Positions 1 through 6,166 are shown, numbered from the stretch's first letter. The stretch is DNA of 8,071 nt from Pseudomonadota bacterium (GCA_021807975.1 JAKBCJ010000201.1:1-8071); one strand, 5' to 3'. Program-made: numbers and translations. The notes: a model not told the origin generated them from the letters alone.

Positions 1-685
1 CCTTGCGGTGAAACTGCCGCTTCAGGTCGTCCAGCCGAAACGGCGACAGCACCGGAATTTCATAGGTCGCGCCAGGGCTGCCGCCGATCCGCCGGGTTTC
101 CCATTCGATATGCAGCGGATCCAGGTCGTGCATGGCCATCGACCCCACCAGCCCGTCGCCGTAATACAGCCCGATCGGCACCCGGATGCCGCGGCCGACC
201 AGCCGGTCGACGAAATCCCGCCGCAACGCATGCAACTGGCCATGCAAATGCCCGCCCCACGCCAGCGTCGGCGCGGAGTGGCGGCTCATGGTTCGTCCGT
301 TTGCGGCGATACCGGTTGCCGCAACGATATCCGGCCTGGTCGCCAGACAGGTTTCCAGTTCGCTTAGTGCCGAGGCGCCAATTTTGGCATAGGCATCGAC
401 GAAGAAGTAATAATCCGCGCTTTCGCGCAGTTCGTAATAGAACCGGTTCATCGCGTTGGCCTTGTCGCCATGCGGAATGGTATAGACCGCCAGCTTGGCG
501 CCGCACCGCCTTGCGGCTTCCAGCGCGGCCGCGGCGCTGGCGTCGCTGGACCCGTTGACGATCAGCGTGATCAGGGTCCGTCTGGCGCGCCCGGCCAGGG
601 CGATGCTTTCGATGCAACGGCTGATCGAGGCTTGCTCGTTCCGGCAGAACACCGCCACGTTCCAATCCCAAAGCGAGTCCCGCAT
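1..685 (-). CDS. Family 2 glycosyltransferase, C-terminal part outside window
   Basis: The reading frame stays open from an ATG at 685 to the left edge, giving 228 visible residues. The N-terminus has a GT-A type nucleotide-sugar fold: a first strand followed by CRNEQ near residues 14-18, then VNGSSD at 43-48 (the usual nucleotide-contacting Asp is D48), GDKANAMN at 73-80, and FFVDAYAKI at 94-102. The D97-A-Y99 element sits where the metal-binding DxD of GT2 enzymes normally lies, so the second acid is missing. The start is chosen because GGAGAGGG lies just upstream. Another ATG at 689 opens a different frame with an implausible, Arg-rich protein. The gene follows bchJ on the same strand after a 55-base gap, so it is probably co-transcribed with bchE and bchJ. 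Family 2 members transfer sugars to lipids, polysaccharides or small acceptors; the acceptor here is unknown. The fold call is fairly secure, the role is not. Confidence 0.8.
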   Translation of the reverse strand, partial: MRDSLWDWNVAVFCRNEQASISRCIESIALAGRARRTLITLIVNGSSDASAAAALEAARRCGAKLAVYTIPHGDKANAMNRFYYELRESADYYFFVDAYAKIGASALSELETCLATRPDIVAATGIAANGRTMSRHSAPTLAWGGHLHGQLHALRRDFVDRLVGRGIRVPIGLYYGDGLVGSMAMHDLDPLHIEWETRRIGGSPGATYEIPVLSPFRLDDLKRQFHRK

Positions 686-740
686 CCATCCCTCTCCGCC
701 ATCCGGGGTCGCGTGCTTATGGCACAGGACAAGGCGGTTC

Positions 741-1364
741 TCACAGGGATCGATGCGGGCGCCTTTCGGGGCGCCAATCGACGACGAAGCGGCAGACCGC
801 ATCCCCGCTGGCCGAACAGGCATCCTCGGTGACCCGGGTTCGATCCGACACCAGCGCGCGAAACAGCCGCCGGAAGACCGCGGCGTGCCATGCACAGACC
901 GGCGCTGCCGCCTGCTCGCCGGCGCACAGCGGATTGCCTGCGATTTCGAACACCGTTGGCGACCCGTCCCGCACCGTGAACCGCCCCGACCCGGCAAAAG
1001 TCCAGGCGTGCGAGCGGATCGCCGCCGCCAGCGCCCGGGCAGCGATCCGATCCGGCAGCTGGCGCAGGATCGTCTGTGCCAGCGGCGGAATCCGGTTCGC
1101 AAGCAGATAGTCGGCGGTCAGCCGGCCCGCCTGCGTCAGGATGCCGGACAGGTCAGCGGCCGATGTGGAGGCCCGAACCGTCCGGTGCAACCGGGCGGCC
1201 GGCGCCTGATCGATCATTCCCTCGGGCGGCGACAGCAGCCAGGACGATACCCCGGCGGCGGCGAACACCTCGGCGCACAGCCGGTCGCCGCCCGCGGCCT
1301 TCAAGGCGGCGGCAAGCTGAATCACCGCGTTCGGGCCGATCATCGCACTGTCAGTGCGCGGCAT
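741..1364 (-). CDS. bchJ: BchJ-like bacteriochlorophyll 4-vinyl reductase family protein (V4R domain)
   Basis: This 207-residue protein resembles BchJ along its length: an N-terminal MIGPNAVIQLAAAL segment, a central HAWTFAGSG region, and a C-terminal V4R-type domain with cysteines at about residues 147, 157, 183 and 191 (NPLC, PVCAWH, EDAC, VCRF). BchJ was first named for reduction of the vinyl group of chlorophyllide precursors. From the literature, BciA and BciB are the established 8-vinyl reductases, and BchJ is thought to help as a tetrapyrrole carrier or accessory factor. The ATG at 1364 overlaps the end of bchE by 14 bases, suggesting translational coupling. An in-frame ATG at 1343, just after the bchE stop, is a possible alternative that would remove seven residues. 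Its position directly behind bchE supports the identity. The family call is strong; the biochemical role is inferred. Confidence 0.88.
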   Translation of the reverse strand: MPRTDSAMIGPNAVIQLAAALKAAGGDRLCAEVFAAAGVSSWLLSPPEGMIDQAPAARLHRTVRASTSAADLSGILTQAGRLTADYLLANRIPPLAQTILRQLPDRIAARALAAAIRSHAWTFAGSGRFTVRDGSPTVFEIAGNPLCAGEQAAAPVCAWHAAVFRRLFRALVSDRTRVTEDACSASGDAVCRFVVDWRPERRPHRSL

Positions 1365-2961
1365 GGTCCGCGTCCATCCGCTCGCCGTTCGTGCCGCGGG
1401 CCATGGCCGAAACCGGAATCCTGGCCATCGCCTTGCGCGTGCCGTCGGCCGCGGCGACCCATTCCCCAGCGCGGGCCGGTACGGCGGTGCGGTTGGCGTC
1501 GAAATGAAAATCCACCTTCTTGCGCGATTGCGGCCCCCAGTAGCCAACCTTGCCCAGGTCGTAGAATTTCCGCTCGAAGCCGGATTTCAGAAATGCCTTC
1601 AGACAGCCCAGCAAATAGCGCCGGCGCTGCCCCGAACCGGACCATGGATAGGAGAAAAAAGCCTTGTACATGTAGAAACGGCGGTAATTGTTCATCACCC
1701 GATCGAGCAGTTCGCCCCGCTCCATCGCTTCCGGCTTCAGGATCGGCGTGACGAAATTGTATTTGTCGAAGTCAAACACCTCCACCTTGTCGCTGAGTTC
1801 CCGGAACAGTTCGGTGAACGGCCAGGGCGTGTACATCGACCAGTTCGCCAGATCGGGCTTCCAGTCCATCGCCATCCGGTATGTTTCTTCCAGGGTTTCC
1901 GCGGTTTCGTTCTCCAGACCGACGATAAACTGCGCCTCGACGACGATGCCGGCCTCCCGCAGCAGCCTGATAGCCTTCTTGTTGTCGGCGACTTTGGTTT
2001 CCTTGTTGAACCGGTCCAGCTTCATCTGGGCGGCGGCCTCGGTGCCCAGGGAGACGTGGATCAGACCGGCCTTGCGATACAGCGGCAGATAAGCCTCATC
2101 GCGCAGGATATCGGTGACGCGGGTATTGATGCCCCATTGGATATGTTTCGGCAGACCGCGCGCGATCAGTTCCTCGCAAAACTGGATAAACTTCTTGCGG
2201 TTGATCGTCGGTTCCTCGTCCGCCAGGATGAAGAACCGGACATCGTGGGTTTTGAACAGATTTTCGATTTCATCGACGACTTTTCGCGGGTCCCGGATGC
2301 GGTAATCCCGCCAGAACTTCCACTGGGAACAGAACGAGCAGGTGAATGGGCAACCCCGGGCCATGTTCGGGATGGCGACGCGGGCGTTCATCGGGATGTA
2401 TTTGTATTTGTCCCATTCAAGGATGCTCCAGTCCGGGTTGATGGCGTCCAGGTCCTTGACTGTCGGTGCCGCCGCGGTTGCCACGATCTGGCCGGCATCG
2501 GTGAAGGCCAGACCGTTGATCGCATGCCGGTCCGCCGGCCACCGGCGCTCGTCGATGCAGCGGACGAGATCGAGCAGGATTTCCTCCCCTTCGCCGCGCA
2601 CGATTGCGTCGATCCACGGCGCTTCGGTCAACACCTGCTGGTACATGAAGGTGGCATGGATGCCGCCCAGAACGGTTACGGCATCGGGATGCAGTTCCTT
2701 GGCGATCCGAAGCACGCTTTCCGCCTTGTAGATCGAGGGGGTGATCGCGGTTGCGCCAACGATATCGGGGTCTTCGACGGCGAGCATCGCGCGCAGCGCA
2801 TCGTCCGACAGGTTATTTGTCATCGCGTCGATGAAACGAACGTCGTGAAAGCCTGCCTGCTTCAGCGATCCGGTCAGGTATGCCGCCCAGGCCGGGGGCC
2901 AGTTGCCGGCGATTTCCGCCCCGCCGGAGTGATAATTCGGATGGATCAGGACTATACGCAC
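1351..2961 (-). CDS. bchE: Mg-protoporphyrin IX monomethyl ester anaerobic oxidative cyclase BchE
   Basis: This 536-residue cobalamin-dependent radical SAM enzyme forms the isocyclic E ring of bacteriochlorophyll without oxygen, taking the C13 oxygen from water. The N-terminus (MRIVLIHPNYHSGGAEIAG) is characteristic of BchE. Residues 1 to about 140 form the B12-binding-like domain, with VLGGIHATF near 97-105 and VRGEGEE near 121-127. The radical SAM core starts near residue 195 and carries the 4Fe-4S cluster motif GCPFTCSFC with C204, C208 and C211 (CX3CX2C). The length fits the family. Translation starts with GTG at 2961, supported by a GGGAGGT ribosome site seven bases upstream. It is the first gene of a minus-strand unit with bchJ and a glycosyltransferase. 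The FNR-like and PpsR-like sites upstream suggest induction at low oxygen, as expected for the oxygen-independent cyclase. The final ~40 residues look low in conservation and overlap the bchJ start. Confidence 0.96.
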   Translation of the reverse strand: MRIVLIHPNYHSGGAEIAGNWPPAWAAYLTGSLKQAGFHDVRFIDAMTNNLSDDALRAMLAVEDPDIVGATAITPSIYKAESVLRIAKELHPDAVTVLGGIHATFMYQQVLTEAPWIDAIVRGEGEEILLDLVRCIDERRWPADRHAINGLAFTDAGQIVATAAAPTVKDLDAINPDWSILEWDKYKYIPMNARVAIPNMARGCPFTCSFCSQWKFWRDYRIRDPRKVVDEIENLFKTHDVRFFILADEEPTINRKKFIQFCEELIARGLPKHIQWGINTRVTDILRDEAYLPLYRKAGLIHVSLGTEAAAQMKLDRFNKETKVADNKKAIRLLREAGIVVEAQFIVGLENETAETLEETYRMAMDWKPDLANWSMYTPWPFTELFRELSDKVEVFDFDKYNFVTPILKPEAMERGELLDRVMNNYRRFYMYKAFFSYPWSGSGQRRRYLLGCLKAFLKSGFERKFYDLGKVGYWGPQSRKKVDFHFDANRTAVPARAGEWVAAADGTRKAMARIPVSAMARGTNGERMDADHAAH

Positions 2962-2967
2962 CGCCGT

Positions 2968-2974
2968 ACCTCCC
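2968..2974 (-). promoter_or_regulatory. Shine-Dalgarno of bchE
   Basis: On the minus strand this reads GGGAGGT, followed after about seven bases by GTG at 2961. It is the best ribosome site in the region. It decides for the GTG start, which gives the canonical BchE N-terminus. Confidence 0.75.
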
Positions 2975-2977
2975 GTT

Positions 2978-2995
2978 TGTCAATATATGTTGACG
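2978..2995 (-). promoter_or_regulatory. PpsR/CrtJ-like operator upstream of bchE
   Basis: The sequence is an inverted repeat, GTCAA-6 bases-TTGAC, and fits TGT-N12-ACA with one mismatch (ACG in place of ACA). TGT-N12-ACA is the known binding pattern of PpsR/CrtJ, the aerobic and light-dependent repressor of bch genes in purple bacteria. It lies 17-34 bases upstream of the bchE start. It covers the AT-rich core (TATATT or CATATA on the minus strand) that best serves as the -10 element, so a bound protein should block transcription. The regulator is not in the window, and only one such site was seen, whereas PpsR often uses two. Another repressor using a GTCAA/TTGAC palindrome is possible. Confidence 0.5.
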
Positions 2996-3013
2996 TACTC
3001 GGAAAATGTCACA

Positions 3014-3027
3014 TTGACGCAGATCAA
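3014..3027 (-). promoter_or_regulatory. FNR/FnrL-type box in the bchE promoter
   Basis: The plus strand reads TTGAC-GCAG-ATCAA, which is TTGAT-CTGC-GTCAA on the minus strand. It matches the FNR consensus TTGAT-N4-ATCAA at nine of ten defined positions. Its centre is 3020.5. If the -10 element lies at about 2982-2991, the transcript would begin near 2975-2979, placing the box at roughly -41 to -46, close to the usual class II activator position. The transcript would then carry a very short leader that begins at the ribosome site. FnrL control of bchE is known in Rhodobacter. The box also lies 81 bases upstream of the divergent SDR gene, so it could act on both sides. Confidence 0.68.
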
Positions 3028-3107
3028 TCGCCCGGGACCAGGCCGCGGGATTGACGTTCCAGCGGTATGAGGACAAACTTTCATCATAATATTTGAAGGG
3101 CACGTCC

Positions 3108-3839
3108 ATGCCGCAACCCAAGGTCGCCCTGGTCATCGGGGCCGGAGATTCAACCGGCGGCGCCATCGCCCGCCGCTTCGCCCGAGAGGGCTACACCGCC
3201 TGCGTCACCCGCCGCCATGGTGACAAACTGGAACCGCTGGTGCGCCGCATCCAGGAAGAGGGCGGCCAGGCCCATGCCTTTGGCAGTGATGCGCGACGTG
3301 AGGAACACGTCACGGACCTGTTCGCAACCATCGAGCGCGATATTGGCCCGATCGAGGTGATGTCGTTCAACGTCGGCGGCAATGTGCGCTTTCCAATCCG
3401 TGAAACGACCACGCGGGTTTACACCAAAGTCTGGGAAATGTGCGCCCTGGGCGGATTCCTGACGGGGCGGGAGGCAGCCCGGGTCATGGTTCCCCGCAAA
3501 CGCGGCACGATCTTGTTCACCGGCGCCACCGCCAGCGTGCGCGGGGGCGCCGGTTATGCCGCATTCGCGGGTGGCAAACACGCCCTGCGCGCGCTTGCCC
3601 AGAGCATGGCCCGCGAACTGGGACCAGAGGGAATCCATGTCGCCCACGTCGTCGTCGATGGCGCGATCGACACCGATTTCACCCGGCAGCGCGCCCCCGG
3701 CACTTATGAGTCCCGCAAGGCCGTGGGCGGCATCCTGAACCCTGAATCCATCGCCGAAAACTACTGGATGCTGCACAACCAGCCGCGCGATGCCTGGACT
3801 CACGAACTCGACGTCCGGCCCTGGACGGAGACATGGTGA
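3108..3839 (+). CDS. SDR-fold NAD(P)-binding protein with atypical active site
   Basis: This 243-residue protein has the length and Rossmann layout of classical short-chain dehydrogenases. The glycine-rich cofactor loop is IGAGDSTGG at 10-18. R35-R36 after the second strand suggest NADP(H). FNVGG at 87-91 replaces the usual NNAG. The catalytic tetrad is mostly missing by alignment: C112 sits at the Asn position, A140/T141 at the Ser position, and F153 at the Tyr position of YxxxK, leaving only K157 (FAGGK). The protein may therefore use another residue, perhaps Y150, or may not be a typical dehydrogenase. The ATG at 3108 is chosen because GAAGGG lies seven bases upstream; a TTG at 3093 would precede that ribosome site. 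The stop overlaps the CoA-transferase start, so this is the first gene of a coupled operon. It is divergent from bchE. The fold is certain; the substrate is unknown. Confidence 0.9.
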   Translation: MPQPKVALVIGAGDSTGGAIARRFAREGYTACVTRRHGDKLEPLVRRIQEEGGQAHAFGSDARREEHVTDLFATIERDIGPIEVMSFNVGGNVRFPIRETTTRVYTKVWEMCALGGFLTGREAARVMVPRKRGTILFTGATASVRGGAGYAAFAGGKHALRALAQSMARELGPEGIHVAHVVVDGAIDTDFTRQRAPGTYESRKAVGGILNPESIAENYWMLHNQPRDAWTHELDVRPWTETW

Positions 3840-5029
3840 TGCAGGCCGGCCCAGCGGATGGTCCGCTCGCGGGTATCCGCGTCATCGACCTGACCACGGT
3901 CATCTCCGGCCCGGTCTGCACGATGATCCTGGCGGACCAGGGTGCGGACGTGATCAAGGTCGAACCGCCGACCGGCGACATCGCCCGCCGCACGGCGGGG
4001 GACGGCGAATTCACCGCCATGTTTGCCTCCGCCAACCGGGGCAAGCGGTCGGTGGCGCTGGACCTGAAGCAGCCGGCGGCGCTGGCGGCGGTGCGCCGCC
4101 TGATCGCCGGTGCCGACGTGCTGGTGCAGAACTTCCGGCCCGGCACAATGAAGCGGCTGGGCCTGGACGAGCCAGCGATCCGATCGGCAAACCCGGGACT
4201 GATCTATGTCTCGATTTCCGGCGTCGGGGAAACCGGCCCTTACGTTCGCAAACGGGTCTATGATCCGGTGATCCAGTCGCTGTCCGGCATGGCCGACGTG
4301 CAGGCCGACCCGGCCACCGGCCGGCCGGGCATGGTCCGGACCATCGCCGCTGACAAAACAACCGCCGTTTACGCCGCGCAGGCGATTTGTGCCGCGCTGG
4401 TGGCCCGCGGGCGCACCGGCTTGGGCCAGCATATAAGACTGTCCATGCTGGACACCATGATCGGCTTCCTTTGGCCGGAGGCGATGACGCAATACACCGT
4501 GGTGGGACGAGAGAACGACCCACAGCCGGCGCCACGCCCGGACCTGATCTTCAAAACGCTGGACGGCTACATCACCGTCGGGTCGCTGTCCGATGCGGAA
4601 TGGCGCGGCCTGTGCGGCGTGATCGATCGGCCGGCATGGATCGACGATGCAAGGTTCAAAACCCCCGCCGCCCGGTCCCGCAACGCCGCCGAACGCCTGA
4701 CGCTGGTGGGCGATATCCTCGCCAGCCGCCGCAGTGCGGACTGGCTGGACCGGCTGGACGCCGCCGAGGTTCCCTGCGCCCCTGTTCTACGGCGCGCCGA
4801 GGTGGCGGATAACGTTCAGGTTGCCGCCAACGAACTGATAGAACTGTACGACCAGCCCGGCCTGGGCATGGTGCGTCAACCGCGGCCCGCCGCCCGGTTC
4901 GATCAGACCCCGGCCGCCATCGCCGGCCCCGCCCCGCGTATCGGCGAGCACACCGGTTCGGTTCTGGCAGAGGCGGGGTATTCACCGGCGGAGATCGCCG
5001 CATTGAAGGCCGCCGGGGCGGCAAAATGA
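3839..5029 (+). CDS. Class III (CaiB/BaiF family) acyl-CoA transferase
   Basis: The 396-residue product is a family III CoA-transferase, which moves CoA between a CoA thioester and a free carboxylic acid through an aspartyl-CoA thioester. The N-terminal Rossmann part shows PLAGIRVIDLTT, the VISGPVCTMILADQGADVIKVE signature (broken across the first 42 residues), and NRGKRSVALDL near 66-76. D172 in AADKTTAVYAAQ aligns with the catalytic Asp169 of formyl-CoA transferase. The C-terminal part has SMLDTMIGF and a closing GEHTGSVLAEAGYS segment typical of the family. Three in-frame starts exist at 3833, 3836 and 3839. ATG 3839 is preferred because GGAG lies eight bases upstream and its A is the last base of the SDR stop (TGATG). 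The gene also overlaps the downstream GST by four bases. The family has racemases too (AMACR type), but the glycine-rich middle and length favour a transferase. The acid substrate is not evident. Confidence 0.93.
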   Translation: MQAGPADGPLAGIRVIDLTTVISGPVCTMILADQGADVIKVEPPTGDIARRTAGDGEFTAMFASANRGKRSVALDLKQPAALAAVRRLIAGADVLVQNFRPGTMKRLGLDEPAIRSANPGLIYVSISGVGETGPYVRKRVYDPVIQSLSGMADVQADPATGRPGMVRTIAADKTTAVYAAQAICAALVARGRTGLGQHIRLSMLDTMIGFLWPEAMTQYTVVGRENDPQPAPRPDLIFKTLDGYITVGSLSDAEWRGLCGVIDRPAWIDDARFKTPAARSRNAAERLTLVGDILASRRSADWLDRLDAAEVPCAPVLRRAEVADNVQVAANELIELYDQPGLGMVRQPRPAARFDQTPAAIAGPAPRIGEHTGSVLAEAGYSPAEIAALKAAGAAK

Positions 5030-5670
5030 CGACCGAACGCATCCTGTGGGGTGTCGGCACAAGCCGCACTATCCGCCCGCACTGGGCGATGCATGAGCTT
5101 GGCCTGAGCTTCCAGGTCCGCCCCATCCAGGCCCGCACCGGCGAAACCCACACCGCCGTCTTCACCGCCCTGAACGCTCGGCAGAAAATCCCCCTGCTGC
5201 AGGACAATGGCCTGATCCTGACGGAAAGCGCGGCTATCGTCGCGTACCTGTCCGACACCTATGGCACGCCGGAAACCGCGCTGCTGCCGGCGGATGTCCG
5301 CGATCGGGCGCGCTGCCTGGAATGGTGCTTCTTCACCATCAGCGAACTGGACGCCACATCGCTGTACGTGATGCGCCGCCACGGCGACCTGCGCCACATC
5401 TACGGCGAAGCCCCGGCAGCCAATGAGGCGGCGGCGGCCTATTTCCAGAAGCAGATGCGGACGGTGGAGCGGGCTTTGTCCAACACGTCGCACTACATCA
5501 TGGGACAGCGGTTCACCGCCGCCGATATCCTGCTGTCCACCTGTATCACCTGGGCGGTTCGCTATGGCGTTCCGGTCGCGGACACCGTGCTGGAGTATAA
5601 CAGGCGCGCGACGGAGCGCCCGGCTTATGCCCAAGCGATGAAGACCAATGCCGCGCCAGGTCAAGAATAA
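5026..5670 (+). CDS. Glutathione S-transferase family protein
   Basis: The 214-residue protein has the two-domain GST layout. The thioredoxin-like N-domain (about 1-80) starts ILWGVGTSRTIRPHW, where T12/S13/R14 occupy the usual catalytic Ser/Cys/Tyr position. KIPLL holds the cis-proline P56, and LTESAAIVAYL holds the glutathione gamma-glutamyl contact E67-S68. The helical C-domain includes MGQRFTAADILL, the N-capping box and hydrophobic staple region conserved in cytosolic GSTs. Bacterial GSTs of this kind carry out glutathione conjugation, reductive dehalogenation, ether cleavage or isomerisation; the exact reaction cannot be read here. Start and stop of neighbouring genes form ATGA (5026-5029), so it is translationally coupled to the CoA-transferase. 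It ends the operon. The GST family call is strong, the reaction is unknown. Confidence 0.9.
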   Translation: MTTERILWGVGTSRTIRPHWAMHELGLSFQVRPIQARTGETHTAVFTALNARQKIPLLQDNGLILTESAAIVAYLSDTYGTPETALLPADVRDRARCLEWCFFTISELDATSLYVMRRHGDLRHIYGEAPAANEAAAAYFQKQMRTVERALSNTSHYIMGQRFTAADILLSTCITWAVRYGVPVADTVLEYNRRATERPAYAQAMKTNAAPGQE

Positions 5671-5717
5671 ACCGCCAATCAACAAATACTAATGGGTGTC
5701 TATAAGGTTAAACGAAT

Positions 5718-5738
5718 TTCCGTCATTTTGCGACGGAG
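5718..5738 (+). terminator. Weak stem-loop behind the GST gene
   Basis: TCCGTC (5719-5724) pairs with GACGGA (5732-5737) around a seven-base loop, ending 68 bases after the GST stop. No T-run follows, so if it ends the operon transcript it would be factor-dependent or only partly effective. Confidence 0.25.
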
Positions 5739-5802
5739 CCCCTCCCGACCGTTAAAAATAATCGCAGACCGGTTTCATTGCGGTTGGTGCGGAATTATGT
5801 CC

Positions 5803-5831
5803 TTGTCAGGCGGCTTTCACGAAAATATTAT
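5803..5831 (+). promoter_or_regulatory. Sigma-70-like promoter, TTGTCA-N17-TATTAT
   Basis: TTGTCA (5803-5808) and TATTAT (5826-5831) each match the consensus hexamers at five of six positions, with exactly 17 bases between them. Transcription should start near 5838. That is four bases before the ATG of a possible leader peptide and 27 bases before the small ORF start. Matches this close are uncommon in GC-rich DNA, so this is the best general promoter seen by eye in the window. It is not experimentally supported. Confidence 0.5.
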
Positions 5832-5841
5832 CCTGCAATTC

Positions 5842-5868
5842 ATGAAAACGTGCATTGTCTTCACATGA
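5842..5868 (+). CDS. Possible 8-codon leader peptide (MKTCIVFT)
   Basis: ATG at 5842 opens an 8-codon frame whose stop TGA overlaps the ATG of the 71-codon ORF as ATGA (5865-5868). With transcription predicted near 5838 the message would be almost leaderless. The overlap suggests possible coupling, but a frame this short can arise by chance. Confidence 0.15.
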   Translation: MKTCIVFT

Positions 5869-6080
5869 AAGCGCTAATCCGAAAATCAGATGAACCAAGG
5901 CCGGCAACCGCCACGGAACTGGAGCGGCTGCGCGCGCTTCGACGAATCGTCATCTACCAAGACGACCTTGACGTGATCGATCGGTCGATCATCCGACTTG
6001 AAGCAGACGCCGATGCGGGGTTTCGTCGACGCGGTGCCAGTATTGGCCTGTCGGGACAAGCCGGCACGCTGCCCACCTGA
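5865..6080 (+). CDS. Small hypothetical protein (71 aa)
   Basis: I do not recognise this protein. It begins MKALIRKSDEP and has a central stretch that should form helices, with ELERLRALRRI near residues 18-28 and DDLDVIDRSIIRLEADADAG near 33-52, alternating Leu/Ile with charged residues. The tail from about 55 is Gly-rich and looks disordered. The frame is open further upstream to a TTG at 5778, but that would start before the predicted promoter, so ATG 5865 is preferred. There is no Shine-Dalgarno; translation could be coupled to the leader frame ending ATGA. Third-position GC in the middle is around two thirds by hand count, lower than in neighbouring genes. A perfect stem-loop at 5974-5991 lies within it. 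A non-coding RNA is the main alternative. Confidence 0.35.
   Translation: MKALIRKSDEPRPATATELERLRALRRIVIYQDDLDVIDRSIIRLEADADAGFRRRGASIGLSGQAGTLPT
5974..5991. repeat. Perfect inverted repeat (7-bp arms, 4-base loop)
   Basis: TGATCGA and TCGATCA flank TCGG. The element lies inside the small ORF and encodes part of its VIDRSII segment. It is the first of five stem-loops between 5974 and 6294. Confidence 0.6.
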
Positions 6081-6122
6081 TCGCGGCATGTTTCCCGAAT
6101 TTTGCTATGCCGCCACGGTCCC

Positions 6123-6154
6123 ACGGGCGCTGAAATAAGGGTGGAAACGCCCGT
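6123..6154. repeat. Perfect inverted repeat (7-bp arms, 18-base loop)
   Basis: ACGGGCG (6123-6129) pairs with CGCCCGT (6148-6154). It begins 42 bases after the small ORF stop. There is no T-run on either side. The 3' arm overlaps by one base a competing pairing, TACCC (6154-6158) with GGGTA (6166-6170). Confidence 0.5.
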
Positions 6155-6166
6155 ACCCCAACGGAG

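Larger units (their letters stand above)
5671..5864. other. AT-richer intergenic segment after the GST operon
   Basis: This 194-base stretch is visibly lower in GC than the flanking genes. No convincing coding frame is seen in it. It holds a weak stem-loop at 5718-5738 and the sigma-70-like promoter at 5803-5831. If the small ORF at 5865-6080 is not real, the gene-free stretch extends from 5671 to 6323. Confidence 0.6.

Noticed and set aside
60..689. Minus-strand frame from ATG 689 with a complete start and stop
   Set aside because: The protein is Arg-rich and featureless, whereas the frame from ATG 685 shows ordered GT2 motifs and has the better ribosome site spacing.
495..1751. A 418-codon plus-strand frame across the glycosyltransferase, bchJ and the end of bchE
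   Set aside because: It is rich in Arg, Pro, Ser and Ala with no domain pattern, and it crosses three supported minus-strand genes.
1354..3054. A 566-codon open frame on the plus strand opposite bchE
   Set aside because: It is antisense to an unmistakable BchE along its whole length and lacks any recognisable motif. Long antisense frames are common in GC-rich coding DNA.
3093..3107. TTG at 3093 as the SDR start
   Set aside because: It lies upstream of the GAAGGG ribosome site and adds five residues before the normal SDR N-terminus; ATG 3108 has proper spacing.
5804..5821. A second TGT-N12-ACG pattern, PpsR-like, within the 5803 promoter
   Set aside because: The outer match is the same as at bchE but the inner bases do not form the TGTCA/TGACA palindrome, and a six-base pattern with one mismatch occurs often by chance.
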